Source: Mangrovimonas sp. ST2L15 (GTDB lineage: Bacteria; Bacteroidota; Bacteroidia; Flavobacteriales; Flavobacteriaceae). From it: a DNA stretch of 64,000 bases. A program made the translations under genes and the position numbers. How positions within the stretch are numbered: the first letter of the stretch is position 1; each line of letters opens with the position of its first letter. The DNA is taken from the NCBI RefSeq assembly GCF_001280515.1, contig NZ_LBIQ01000030.1:1568501-1632500 (forward strand), given 5' to 3'. The notes under the pieces were generated by a model. It was given only the letters and a program-made list of their open reading frames with translations, was not told the origin of the DNA and did no database searches. This document shows, in pieces, positions 26,457 through 35,560 of the stretch.

Positions 26457-27422
26457 TTATTCTCTAAGTAATATATCAGTAGAATCTACTTTTATAACTT
26501 GTTCTTCAATCGTTGCAGGTACTTCCACATCTTCTACATTAACCTCATCCGTGGTCCAAATATCACCTTGCGGTTCTTTTGGTTCAGCTGGAGTGGTACC
26601 TTGTAAAGACAGCACATAACTGGCAACTTGTGCCATTTCTGATGGTTTTAAACTTTGCTTCCAGGCAACCATTCCTTTTCCGGCACGTCCACCTTCTGAT
26701 ATGGTATGGAATACATTTTTAATACCGCCGCCTAAGATCCAATATTCATCGGTCAAATTTGGTCCAATACCACCACCACCATCAGCTTTGTGACATGCTA
26801 CACAGTTTTCTTGAAATATAACTTTTCCAGCATTTAGGTCTGAGGCATCAGTCAATATTTCTACAGTATTGAAATCAACCAAATCTTTTGCCGTTTTTTT
26901 GTACTCTTCAATAGATATTTGGGCTTCAGCATATTCTTGTTCCAATTCTTCAAATTGATTGGCACCATTAAATACATGGTATCTCAATAAATAGATAGCG
27001 GCAAAAATGATAGAGGCGTAGAAGCTATACAACCACCATGGTGGCAGGGAGTTATCAAGCTCTTTAATGCCATCATAATTGTGATCTAAAATAATTTCAT
27101 GTTCTTCCTCAATAGGTTTTTGGTCTAAGGATTTTTTATAAATATTTTGAATCCAACCTATCAATTTAGAAGGCTTTTTGGCTTCAGCCAAATAGGTTTC
27201 TTTGGATTTCTCGTCCAAACTTTGAAAAAGTATATTCTCTAGGGAACTTACAATAGCCTCTATTCCTATCAGGAACATTAATACCAAAACCAAGAATAGG
27301 GCCACCATTGGGAATTTAATAAATGCCGGTTCGTTTCCAGAATCTATAAAATACTCAGCTAAGGCTGCAATAGCAAAGAAGATGACCGGTACTCTGATCC
27401 AGCCTGGAATTTGTCGTCTCAT
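26457..27422 (-). CDS. ccoP: cbb3 oxidase subunit CcoP, one-haem form
   Basis: 321 residues. Two N-terminal helices are followed by a long charged cytoplasmic segment, then the CcoP N-domain helix (NSLPPWWLYSFYASIIFAAIYLLRY). One cytochrome c domain has haem motif CVACH and axial Met in GKGMVAW. Proteobacterial CcoP has two haems; only one is present here, which is normal for Bacteroidota. It passes electrons to the CcoN-CcoO core. The gene overlaps ccoQ by 4 bases. Confidence 0.95.
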   Translation of the reverse strand: MRRQIPGWIRVPVIFFAIAALAEYFIDSGNEPAFIKFPMVALFLVLVLMFLIGIEAIVSSLENILFQSLDEKSKETYLAEAKKPSKLIGWIQNIYKKSLDQKPIEEEHEIILDHNYDGIKELDNSLPPWWLYSFYASIIFAAIYLLRYHVFNGANQFEELEQEYAEAQISIEEYKKTAKDLVDFNTVEILTDASDLNAGKVIFQENCVACHKADGGGGIGPNLTDEYWILGGGIKNVFHTISEGGRAGKGMVAWKQSLKPSEMAQVASYVLSLQGTTPAEPKEPQGDIWTTDEVNVEDVEVPATIEEQVIKVDSTDILLRE

Positions 27423-27604
27423 AATTCTGCGTTTTGTTGGTTATCTAATGGTAATTGGCTTACGGTATTGATGTATTCTTTTTTTGCGGTTATAACCCAC
27501 CAAAAGAGGATAACAAAAAATAAAAAGAATATGAGGAGCGATATCATGGGATAGATTTCTATCCCAGTGATACTTTCTAAGTGATTTTTTACAAATTTTA
27601 GCAT
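27419..27604 (-). CDS. ccoQ: cbb3 oxidase small subunit CcoQ
   Basis: 61 residues with one membrane helix (MISLLIFFLFFVILFWWVI) followed by a short basic tail. The size, single helix and place between ccoNO and ccoP identify it as CcoQ, which stabilises the oxidase. The overlap with ccoP suggests coupled translation. Confidence 0.85.
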   Translation of the reverse strand: MLKFVKNHLESITGIEIYPMISLLIFFLFFVILFWWVITAKKEYINTVSQLPLDNQQNAEL

Positions 27605-27610
27605 GGTTGA

Positions 27611-29806
27611 TTAGTTTTGAGTAGCACCAAGTTCTTGTTCTAATTCCTGAACCTTAATATCGGTTCCAAGGCGTTGTAGATAAGCAATCAAAGCTACAAT
27701 TTCACGGTTTCTCATTTCTACAAAATCACTACCGCCACTTTTCTTATCGGCTTCATAGGTTTCTGCAAAATCAGGATCGGTATAGAGGTTTTCCTCAATT
27801 TTGGTTCCTTGAGCTAGCATGTTTTCTTGTGCTTTGGCAATGTCTTCATCTGTATAAGGCACGCCTAATTTCACCATGGTTCTCATTTTAGCTTCCGTTT
27901 GTGATTTGTCCAATTCATTTTTAATCAACCATGGATAAGGTGTCATAATAGAACCAGAAGATGTACTGGTAGGGTCATACATATGGTTTAAGTGCCAGTT
28001 GTCTGAGTATTTACCTCCCACACGGTGTAAGTCAGGACCAGTACGTTTACTTCCCCATAGGAATGGGTGATCATAAACATATTCACCAGCCTTGGAATAC
28101 TCTCCGTAACGTTCTACTTCACTTCTGAATGGACGCACCATTTGGGAGTGACATCCCACACAACCTTCTCTAATATAGATGTCTCTACCTTCCAATTCTA
28201 GAGGGGTGTATGGTTTGACTGTTGAAATGGTAGGTATGTTCGATTTGACCATTATGGTTGGTACAATTTGAATCACCCCACCTATAAGAATGGTGATAGT
28301 AGCTAAAATGGTTAACTGAATAGGTTTTCTTTCCAACCAAGTATGGAAGCTTTCACCAGCAATTCTTCTTTTAGATACACGCTGTAAAGCAGGAGCTTCT
28401 GCCAATTCATCGGTTACTGAAGACCCTTGTTTCATGGTCATGATGATGTTGTAGGCAAGGATAAACATTCCGAAGATATACAAGGAACCACCAATGGCAC
28501 GCATCCAGTACATTGGGATAATCTCAAATACGGTTTCTAAAAAGTTTCCATATAGTAAAGTTCCATCAGGATTGAATTGCTTCCACATAGTAGCTTGAGT
28601 AAATCCAGCTACATACATAGGTAAGGCGTATAAAACAATTCCTAAAGTGCCTATCCAAAAATGAAGGTTAGCAAGCTTGATTGAGAATAAGGTTGTTTTG
28701 AACAATCTAGGTATCAGCCAGTAAATCATACCAAAGGCTAAAAATCCGTTCCAAGCCAAGGCACCAACGTGTACGTGGGCTATAATCCAGTCGGTAAAGT
28801 GTGCTATGGCATTAACCGTTTTTATAGATAGGGTAGGTCCTTCAAAAGTAGCCATACCATAACCAGTAATGGCCACAACCATAAACTTCAATACAGGGTC
28901 AACTCGCACTTTGTCCCAAGCGCCTCTTAAAGTCAACAGACCATTAATCATACCTCCCCAAGAAGGCATTAACAGCATGATAGAGAAAGTGGTTCCTAAA
29001 TTTTGCGCCCATTCTGGAAGCGCAGTATATAATAAGTGGTGTGGTCCTGCCCAGATATAAATAAAGATCAAAGACCAAAAGTGGACAATAGATAATCTAT
29101 AGGAATAGATAGGTCTGTCTGCCGCCTTAGGTACAAAATAGTACATCAACCCAAGGAATGGTGTGGTTAAAAAGAATGCTACGGCATTATGTCCGTACCA
29201 CCATTGAACCAAGGCATCCTGAACTCCGGCATATACCGAGTAGCTTTTCATGCCACTTACAGGCAATTCCAAACTGTTGAAAATATGTAGTACAGCAACC
29301 GTGACAAAAGTGGCTAAATAGAACCAAATCGCCACATACATATGACGTTGACGACGTTTTAAAATGGTACCGATGAGGTTCCATCCAAAGGCAACCCAAA
29401 TCAAGGCGATGGCAATATCAATAGGCCATTCCAATTCGGCATATTCTTTAGAGGTGGTTAATCCCAATGGTAGGGAAATAGCGGCAGCAACAATAATTAA
29501 TTGCCACCCCCAAAAATTAACATTACTTAAAAGATCACTGTACATCCTGGCTTTAAGCAACCTTTGAGAGGAATAATAAACACCAGCATAAATGGCATTA
29601 CCTACAAAGGCAAAGATGACAGCGTTGGTATGCAAGGGTCTTAAACGACCAAAACTTAACCAAGGGATTCCCTCTGTAAGGGTGGGAAATAGAAACATAA
29701 AGGCAAGGAGTAACCCTACCAACATGCCCACTACGCCCCAAACCATGGTGGCGATCAAAAACTTTTTGACAATTTTGTTGTCATAATAGAACTGTTGAAT
29801 TTCCAT
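27611..29806 (-). CDS. ccoNO: cbb3 cytochrome c oxidase, fused CcoN-CcoO
   Basis: 731 residues joining two subunits. CcoN (about 1-480) carries LRPLHTNAVIF, WWYGHNAVAFFLT (CuB His and low-spin haem side), GPHHLLYTALPEWAQ (the His-His pair) and WIIAHVHVGALAWNG (haem ligands). CcoO (about 500-731) has a membrane anchor and cytochrome c motif EGCVGCHSQMVRPFRSEVERYG. The enzyme reduces oxygen to water with very high affinity and pumps protons. The fusion is the normal Bacteroidota form. It starts 2 bases after ccoS. Confidence 0.97.
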   Translation of the reverse strand: MEIQQFYYDNKIVKKFLIATMVWGVVGMLVGLLLAFMFLFPTLTEGIPWLSFGRLRPLHTNAVIFAFVGNAIYAGVYYSSQRLLKARMYSDLLSNVNFWGWQLIIVAAAISLPLGLTTSKEYAELEWPIDIAIALIWVAFGWNLIGTILKRRQRHMYVAIWFYLATFVTVAVLHIFNSLELPVSGMKSYSVYAGVQDALVQWWYGHNAVAFFLTTPFLGLMYYFVPKAADRPIYSYRLSIVHFWSLIFIYIWAGPHHLLYTALPEWAQNLGTTFSIMLLMPSWGGMINGLLTLRGAWDKVRVDPVLKFMVVAITGYGMATFEGPTLSIKTVNAIAHFTDWIIAHVHVGALAWNGFLAFGMIYWLIPRLFKTTLFSIKLANLHFWIGTLGIVLYALPMYVAGFTQATMWKQFNPDGTLLYGNFLETVFEIIPMYWMRAIGGSLYIFGMFILAYNIIMTMKQGSSVTDELAEAPALQRVSKRRIAGESFHTWLERKPIQLTILATITILIGGVIQIVPTIMVKSNIPTISTVKPYTPLELEGRDIYIREGCVGCHSQMVRPFRSEVERYGEYSKAGEYVYDHPFLWGSKRTGPDLHRVGGKYSDNWHLNHMYDPTSTSSGSIMTPYPWLIKNELDKSQTEAKMRTMVKLGVPYTDEDIAKAQENMLAQGTKIEENLYTDPDFAETYEADKKSGGSDFVEMRNREIVALIAYLQRLGTDIKVQELEQELGATQN

Positions 29807-29808
29807 AA

Positions 29809-30003
29809 TTAATTAGTAGTTGGATTGTGGTTTGATGATTTATTTTTTGACTTGGTTTTAACCAATTCGTCTTCAAAGAGCATTCTAACAGACGGCGTGT
29901 AACTGTCGTCGTACTGTCCGCTCCTGACGGCTGTGATAAAGGCAATAAAGAATATTATTGCTACAATCACACTAATAGTGAGTAGAATATAAATAACGCT
30001 CAT
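29809..30003 (-). CDS. ccoS: cbb3 oxidase maturation protein CcoS
   Basis: 64 residues. One N-terminal helix (YILLTISVIVAIIFFIAFITAV) is followed by SGQYDDSYTPSVRMLFEDE, the CcoS signature. CcoS is required to insert cofactors into CcoN. It is the first gene of the ccoS-NO-Q-P-G-H transcript, with an FNR-type box and a TAAATTTG promoter element in front. Confidence 0.92.
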   Translation of the reverse strand: MSVIYILLTISVIVAIIFFIAFITAVRSGQYDDSYTPSVRMLFEDELVKTKSKNKSSNHNPTTN

Positions 30004-30023
30004 ACCTAATTAAGAGTTTAGTT

Positions 30024-30031
30024 CAAATTTA
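30024..30031 (-). promoter_or_regulatory. -7 element of the ccoS-ccoNO promoter
   Basis: On the minus strand this reads TAAATTTG, a perfect TAnnTTTG. No TTTG is present at -33, as expected for an activator-dependent promoter. The leader to the ccoS ATG is short. Confidence 0.6.
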
Positions 30032-30052
30032 TAATGGCTCCAAGTTTTAAAA

Positions 30053-30068
30053 CATGATTTTTATCATG
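30053..30068 (-). promoter_or_regulatory. FNR-type box upstream of the ccoS-ccoNO operon
   Basis: A perfect 16-base palindrome, CATGAT-N4-ATCATG, holds the FNR core TGAT-N4-ATCA. Its centre (30060.5) lies 36.5 bases from the last G of the TAAATTTG element (30024), placing it near -43, where FNR-type activators of class II bind. Confidence 0.75.
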
Positions 30069-30082
30069 ATTTCTATTTTTTA

Positions 30083-32455
30083 TCATTTTAATTTTCGTCC
30101 TAAATAATTGGTTGCTACCGTAGTAAAAATGACAATGCTTATGGAACTCAATGGCATTAATATGGCAGCGATCACGGGTTTTAGTTGGCCAGTAACGGCA
30201 AAATAAAGTCCGATAACATTATATATGAAGGAAAAAATAAAACTCCACTTAATGATTTTTATGGCCGACTTTGAAGCCATAATGTAGTCGTTGAGCTGGT
30301 TAAATTTACCAGCATCCAAAATAGCATCACAGGCAGGGGAGAAGACATTAATATCTTCTGAAATAGCAATACCTACTTCGCTTTGGGCTAAGGCTCCCGC
30401 ATCATTCAGTCCATCACCTACCATAAGTACTTTAGCACCTTCACTTTGATGGTACTTGATGTATTCTAATTTATCCTGGGGCTTTTGGTTAAAAATCAGT
30501 TTGGTTTTGGTAGGTAATAATTTTTTCAGGTTTTCTGCTTCACCTTCATTATCACCTGATAAAATAACCAAATCAAAGGTCCTCTTTAATTGGTTGAATA
30601 ACTTAGACAATCCCGGACGGTACGAATTGTAAAAGGTATATTTTCCTTTATATTGGTCGTTACTGCTTATGTGGACTGAAGTACTCAATTCAGGTAGGGC
30701 AGATACTTGTCCTACAAAAGCTGGTGATCCTATTTTGATTGTGTTTGAACCATCCGCAGCGACAATCCCTTTTCCTAAGTGTTCTTCAAAATTGGTTAAA
30801 GGTACAATTTGGTGTTCGGCCAGTAGTTGGTACAAAGAGCGACTCAAAGGGTGGTTGGAACCCCTAAGCGAACTCTTTAAAAGAGCTTCTTCTTCTCTTG
30901 AAAGTTGAATGCCTTCATAACTGGCAGTACTTTTTTTATTGGCAGTAATGGTTCCTGTTTTATCAAAAATAATGGTGTTGATCTGCGCCAATTGCTCAAT
31001 AACCGAGGCGTTCTTTAGATAAAATTTCAACTTGCCAAAAATACGTAGCAAATTACCCAATGTAAAAGGGGCTGCTAAGGCTATGGCGCAAGGACAGGCA
31101 ATAATAAGTACGGCCGTGAAGACATTCATAGCTTTAGACATATCCACAAACATCCAATAGCTGGTGGCCAAAAAAGCAATACTTAATACGGCAATGGTAA
31201 AGCGCTTACTTATAGTGTTGGTTAAAGTTGTAAAGGCATCTTCCTTGTTTTTGTTGAAGACATCATTACTCCATAATTGAGTGAGATAACTTTGCTCGAC
31301 AGATTTTAAAGCCTCAACCTCTATAACACCAGACGTTTGTTTGCCTCCAGCAAACAGTTTGTCTCCTGAGACTTTGTGGACAGATTCAGATTCGCCAGTA
31401 ACAAAACTGTAATCCACGTTGGCATTCCCATTTATAAGAATGGCATCTACCGGAATCAATTCCTCGTTTCTTATCAATAACCTGTCACCTTGTTGTATGT
31501 CATAAACTTGGATGGGTGATTCTTCACCTTGATCCAGTTTGGTAACCGCTATAGGAAAATAGGATTTGTAGTCACGCTCAAAGGAGAGGTACGCATAGGT
31601 CTTTTGTTGGAAGAACCGTCCCAGTAATAAAAAGAATACCAAGCCTGTCAAACTATCAAAAAAGCCAGCGCCCAAATCAAATATGATTTCAATGGTACTT
31701 CTAACGAAGAGTACCAAAATACCTAAGGCAATGGGAACATCAATATTGAGTATTTTGGAACGTAGTCCTTTAAATGCGGAAATAAAATAATCTCTACCGG
31801 CATAGAAAACAACGGGCAGTGAGTAGGCAAACATCAGCCATCGGAATAAGCCTTTATATTGATCCAGCCAAAACTCGTTAACCTCAAAATACTCAGGAAA
31901 GGAGAGGAACATGACATTTCCAAAAGCAAATCCAGCCACTCCTAGTTTATAAATGAGACTACGGTTTACCTTGTTTTTTCCAGTATTGTAATCTTCAAGA
32001 GAAATATAGGGCTCATAGCCTATACTACTTAGAAGCAAAACCAATTCTTTTAAGGAAAAAGCGGTTGTTTTATAGGTGGCTCGTACTGTTTTTTGACCAA
32101 AATTAACTTGAGAAGCCGTAATGTTTGGATTTAATTTATTGAGGTTTTCTAATATCCAAATACAGGAACTGCAATGGATGTGTGGAATTTTGAGTGTCAC
32201 TATTTGAGTTTGCCCGTCATTAAATTCCAGTAACTTATCGATGATGGCTTCTTGTTCTAAGAAGTTGTATTTGCCTTCAATTTCTTTGGGAGTCGCACCG
32301 GGGGCTTGTTGTAAATCGTAATAGCAAGTGAGATCATTTTCATGGAAGATCTCATAGACGGTTTTACAACCGTTACAACAAAAAGATTTTTCGTCAAAAG
32401 TGATGCTCTCGTTTTCACATGAATCACCACAGTGGAAACAGTTTGTTTGTTCCAT
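30083..32455 (-). CDS. ccoI: CcoI/FixI copper-transporting P-type ATPase
   Basis: 790 residues. An N-terminal cysteine-rich segment (CFHCGDSCEN, FCCNGCKTVYEIF) is typical of CcoI. A heavy-metal domain with CSSC (PHIHCSSCIWIL), eight helices including the ACPCAIALA copper site, phosphorylation motif DKTGTIT and hinge GDGLNDAGAL complete the P1B-ATPase. It exports copper for assembly of the cbb3 oxidase. It has its own FNR-type box at 32511-32522 and lies divergent from the FNR-like regulator, ahead of ccoS. Confidence 0.95.
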   Translation of the reverse strand: MEQTNCFHCGDSCENESITFDEKSFCCNGCKTVYEIFHENDLTCYYDLQQAPGATPKEIEGKYNFLEQEAIIDKLLEFNDGQTQIVTLKIPHIHCSSCIWILENLNKLNPNITASQVNFGQKTVRATYKTTAFSLKELVLLLSSIGYEPYISLEDYNTGKNKVNRSLIYKLGVAGFAFGNVMFLSFPEYFEVNEFWLDQYKGLFRWLMFAYSLPVVFYAGRDYFISAFKGLRSKILNIDVPIALGILVLFVRSTIEIIFDLGAGFFDSLTGLVFFLLLGRFFQQKTYAYLSFERDYKSYFPIAVTKLDQGEESPIQVYDIQQGDRLLIRNEELIPVDAILINGNANVDYSFVTGESESVHKVSGDKLFAGGKQTSGVIEVEALKSVEQSYLTQLWSNDVFNKNKEDAFTTLTNTISKRFTIAVLSIAFLATSYWMFVDMSKAMNVFTAVLIIACPCAIALAAPFTLGNLLRIFGKLKFYLKNASVIEQLAQINTIIFDKTGTITANKKSTASYEGIQLSREEEALLKSSLRGSNHPLSRSLYQLLAEHQIVPLTNFEEHLGKGIVAADGSNTIKIGSPAFVGQVSALPELSTSVHISSNDQYKGKYTFYNSYRPGLSKLFNQLKRTFDLVILSGDNEGEAENLKKLLPTKTKLIFNQKPQDKLEYIKYHQSEGAKVLMVGDGLNDAGALAQSEVGIAISEDINVFSPACDAILDAGKFNQLNDYIMASKSAIKIIKWSFIFSFIYNVIGLYFAVTGQLKPVIAAILMPLSSISIVIFTTVATNYLGRKLK

Positions 32456-32510
32456 AAAACTTGCTCAATTTACCTAAGACAAAAGTCTGTTTTAAGATAT
32501 TAAAAAAATA

Positions 32511-32522
32511 TGATAATTGTCA
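32511..32522 (-). promoter_or_regulatory. FNR-type box between ccoI and the fnr-like gene
   Basis: TGAT-AATT-GTCA on the plus strand (TGACAATTATCA on the minus). The centre (32516.5) is 36.5 bases from the last G of GACTTTTG on the minus strand (32480-32487), the same geometry as at hemN and ccoS, so it should act on ccoI. The plus-strand distance to any -7 element of the fnr-like gene does not match. Confidence 0.6.
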
Positions 32523-32556
32523 GCTTTTCACTAATTTTACGGTAGATTTCGAAGAT

Positions 32557-33234
32557 ATGAGTAAATGTGAACAATGCATCGTCAAGCAATTTAATTCTTT
32601 AAAAGCCTTAACCAAAGATGAACTGATTAGGATCTCTGGTTGTAAGGAATCTAGAACCATCAAAAAAGGGGAGATTATTTTTGAAGAAGGAGAAATTCTT
32701 AACGGTATATTCTGTATTAGGGAAGGTATTTGTAAGCTTTCCAAATTGAGTTCCAACGGTAAAGACCAAATAGTTAAATTGGTAGCTCGAGGGGACATTA
32801 TGGGGCAACGGTCCTTGATTGGTGATGAGTCGGCCAATCTAAGTGCTGTGGCTATCAATGATATGGAAGTTTGCTTTATTCCTAAAAGTGAGATTCTGGA
32901 CGACCTTCAAAAGAACAATAACTTTTCAATGACTATGCTGCAAAAGATGGCTGATGAACTTAAATTATCAGATAACATTATTGTGGACATGGCTCAAAAG
33001 AGTGTCAAGCAAAGAATGGCAGAAGCCTTGGTTCAGATTTATGAAACCTTTGGAACTGAAGAAAACGAAGCCTTAAGCGTAATTCTTTCAAGAGAGGATT
33101 ATGCTAATATTGTGGGGACAGCTACGGAATCGGCTATTAGAATCCTGTCTCAATTTAAGAAGGAAGGACTTATTAGTACCAAAGGGAAACAAATCATTAT
33201 TGAAGACGTCAACGGATTAAGACGCGTAGAATAG
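32557..33234 (+). CDS. Crp/Fnr-family transcriptional regulator
   Basis: 225 residues from the ATG at 32557 (MSKCEQCIVKQFNSL); an earlier in-frame ATG at 32461 adds an unconserved leader. A cyclic-nucleotide-type beta-roll (IKKGEIIFEEGEILNGIFCIREGICKL) and dimer helix are followed by a winged helix with LSREDYANIVGTATESAIRILSQFKKEGLI. That matches the FNR/Crp recognition helix (E..R). Cysteines at 4, 7, 29, 53 and 59 could hold an iron-sulfur cluster, but their spacing is not that of E. coli FNR. Its position beside cbb3 genes and three FNR-type boxes makes an oxygen-response role likely. Confidence 0.88.
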   Translation: MSKCEQCIVKQFNSLKALTKDELIRISGCKESRTIKKGEIIFEEGEILNGIFCIREGICKLSKLSSNGKDQIVKLVARGDIMGQRSLIGDESANLSAVAINDMEVCFIPKSEILDDLQKNNNFSMTMLQKMADELKLSDNIIVDMAQKSVKQRMAEALVQIYETFGTEENEALSVILSREDYANIVGTATESAIRILSQFKKEGLISTKGKQIIIEDVNGLRRVE

Positions 33235-33243
33235 CAGCCATTG

Positions 33244-33290
33244 TCATCCTGAACTCGCTTAATTTTTTTGAATCTTCGATTTCAGGATGA
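33244..33290. repeat. TCATCCTGAA inverted repeat, spaced form
   Basis: TCATCCTGAA (33244-33253) and TTCAGGATGA (33281-33290) are perfect inverse copies around 27 AT-rich bases, between two convergent genes. The same arms appear at 35535, 35932 and, slightly changed, at 40980. This is a REP-like dispersed palindrome. Confidence 0.75.
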
Positions 33291-33337
33291 ACTTTTGACT
33301 ACAACTTTCCTAATGCCTACCGTTTACTGGATACTGT

Positions 33338-35302
33338 TTACTGACTATTAACGTCATCAACCGCTTCCATATCAGCTTGTGGTAATTCTCCATCCATTTT
33401 TTTGGTTGGGTTTTTGAGGTATTCATCAAGAAAGTCTACTACCTTACTGTAGGCTTCTATTTGATTTTCTTTTTTCACAAAGCCATGGCCTTCATCTTCA
33501 AACAACACATATTCTACGGGAACGCCATTTTCCCTTACCCCAGCAACAATTTCATCACTTTCTACTTGCAGTACCCTTGGGTCTTGTGCACCCTGTAAAA
33601 CCATAAGCGGTTTGGTAACTTTATCGGTGTGGAAAAGGGGAGAGATACGTTTTAATCTAACCGAATCGGCACTGTAGGGATCCCCTAATTCCAAATACAA
33701 TGATTTGCGGAAGGATTCCCAATAAGGGGGAATACTTTTGAGGGTTCTCATCCAGTTGGTTACCCCAAACAGATTAACGCCTACATTAAACTCTTCGGGG
33801 GTGTAGGTTAGGGCAGCCATAGTCATGTAGCCACCGTAAGAGCCACCTATGATTCCTATTTTATCTGCATCAATTTCTGGTTGGGTTTGAAGCCAATTTT
33901 TCCCTTCAACACAATCTTGCAAATCTTTTTCGCCGTGGTTTAAGTCATCCATCTTATAGAAGGTTTTACCATAACCACTACTACCACGATTGTTTACCGC
34001 CAGAACAGCATACCCATGATTTACCATATATTGGAGCAAGGAGAAGTAACTTTGTCTGGTTTGTCCTCCGGGACCACCATGTACCCAAACCATGGCAGGT
34101 ACTTTATGGTCTTTTGAAGCTTGATGTGGCAGGTAGTAAATGGCAGGTATCACGGTGCCATCAAAGGATTTGTAACGCACCACTTGTGCTGTGACCAAAT
34201 CATCGATATTAATGTCTTTGTTTAGAACATTGGTAATCCTGTGTAATGCCTTGTTTTCAATGTTGTAAGTATACAAATCAGAAGGGGTGTTAGACCCGCC
34301 CACATACAAGCGCATCCATTTTTCATCATCGCTAAAACTCACACTGGTAATACTCATTTGACCAAAATCGGGTAGGTCTAGAGGTTGTTTGGTGGCTGTT
34401 TCTGTTACTTCTATGACATTTTTTCCATCCTCATTTATATAGACAACCATATAGGTGCCATTTTCAGTAAAACCTGAACCCATAACATCCCAATCCTTTT
34501 GTACAACGATTGATTTTTCTTTGGTGCTGAGGTCATAAGCCATCAAATAAGAAAATTCCTGACCATCATCGGTGGTGTAGTATAGGGTTGTATTGTCTTT
34601 GGAAAAACCTTGGGCCGAATTCGCACTAAGCTGGTCATTGATCTTAGTAGATTCCTTAGTTTGCATGTTGTAGAGATACAGGTCGCTATCGTTGGTGTTT
34701 AATGATTGACTCAATGCAATATATTGCTCGTCACCAGAAATGGCACTAAAGTTCATACCGTCATTATTCTGGTAGACCAAGCTGGGTTTAAAGGTGTTGA
34801 TATCCATTTTATACACATCAAAATACTTGGGGTCTCGTTTGTTTGATAAATAATAAAATCCTTGTTTATCTTCTGTCCAATCTAGGAATTGGGATTTAGC
34901 CTCTTTCTCTGGGGTAAGATCTGTCAGGGTCCCTGTGGTGTCTCTGAGGTAAATATGATCTATTTCATCGCCATTGCCATCGGCTGACAGCAACATGCGG
35001 TCATCACTTGGAAAAAAAGACTGGGCAAAGTATGAGGTGCTGTCTGAAGCGGTTATGGGCGTGTAGTCCCCTCCTTGGGTTGAAACAGTGTAGGCATTGT
35101 AGATGCCTGATTTGTTACTACTAATGAGTAATTTGGAATTATCATGAGAAAAGCTACCACCGCCTACGGACTCGTTATCCATAAACTGTTCAATAGTATA
35201 TTGTGGGATTTCTCTTTGGGCTGTTTCGGTTTCTTTGGTTTGGTTTTCGTTCTTGCAGGAAACAAGAATAAGTACAAAAATAAGGAGGATGGATTGTTTC
35301 AT
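33338..35302 (-). CDS. S9-family peptidase (prolyl oligopeptidase type), lipoprotein
   Basis: 654 residues with lipobox Cys16 (LILVSC). A seven-bladed propeller-like N-domain (about 40-390, repeated SxDxxxLxxS strands) is followed by an alpha/beta-hydrolase domain. This has nucleophile Ser in GGSYGGYMT, acid near LMVLQGAQDPRV and His in DEGHGF. These enzymes cleave peptides after proline or similar residues, with the propeller limiting access to short peptides. The lipid anchor places it in the envelope. It is an isolated gene. Confidence 0.92.
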   Translation of the reverse strand: MKQSILLIFVLILVSCKNENQTKETETAQREIPQYTIEQFMDNESVGGGSFSHDNSKLLISSNKSGIYNAYTVSTQGGDYTPITASDSTSYFAQSFFPSDDRMLLSADGNGDEIDHIYLRDTTGTLTDLTPEKEAKSQFLDWTEDKQGFYYLSNKRDPKYFDVYKMDINTFKPSLVYQNNDGMNFSAISGDEQYIALSQSLNTNDSDLYLYNMQTKESTKINDQLSANSAQGFSKDNTTLYYTTDDGQEFSYLMAYDLSTKEKSIVVQKDWDVMGSGFTENGTYMVVYINEDGKNVIEVTETATKQPLDLPDFGQMSITSVSFSDDEKWMRLYVGGSNTPSDLYTYNIENKALHRITNVLNKDINIDDLVTAQVVRYKSFDGTVIPAIYYLPHQASKDHKVPAMVWVHGGPGGQTRQSYFSLLQYMVNHGYAVLAVNNRGSSGYGKTFYKMDDLNHGEKDLQDCVEGKNWLQTQPEIDADKIGIIGGSYGGYMTMAALTYTPEEFNVGVNLFGVTNWMRTLKSIPPYWESFRKSLYLELGDPYSADSVRLKRISPLFHTDKVTKPLMVLQGAQDPRVLQVESDEIVAGVRENGVPVEYVLFEDEGHGFVKKENQIEAYSKVVDFLDEYLKNPTKKMDGELPQADMEAVDDVNSQ

Positions 35303-35470
35303 GATTTCGTATGTGATTGATTATAAGCAATAAATATAATCAAACTTTACATAACACCCTTATAATGAGGTAGAAAAGTATATAATGGTTTTAATTCTCC
35401 TGAAAGCTGCAACCTTGACTGTCTGGAAAAGTAATTTACAGCGCAATTCCTGCTGAAATTTAAGGTTAAT

Positions 35471-35560
35471 ATCCTGAACCCCAGCCCTTGTCATCCTGAA
35501 CCCCAGCCCTTGTCATCCTGAACTCCATCCCTTGTCATCCTGAACTTGTTTCAGGATCTA
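35471..35560. repeat. Tandem TCATCCTGAAC repeat ending in a palindrome
   Basis: Three 20- to 22-base units (xTCATCCTGAACCCCAGCCC type, at 35471, 35491 and 35513) are followed by TCATCCTGAAC-TTG-TTTCAGGATC (35535-35558), which folds on itself. The last unit encodes the end of the GIY-YIG protein on the other strand. It is not a CRISPR: units abut without spacers. Confidence 0.8.

Noticed and set aside
26457-27422. CcoP with a lost second haem site
   Set aside because: Single-haem CcoP together with fused CcoNO is the normal Bacteroidota form, so it is not an anomaly.
32511-32550. The FNR-type box as an autoregulatory site of the fnr-like gene
   Set aside because: The plus-strand spacing to the nearest -7-like element does not match the 36.5-base geometry of the other sites; the minus-strand spacing to the ccoI promoter does.
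35471-35560. Tandem 22-base units that could suggest a small CRISPR array
   Set aside because: Units follow each other without unique spacers, the last is a palindrome of a dispersed family, and no cas genes are near.
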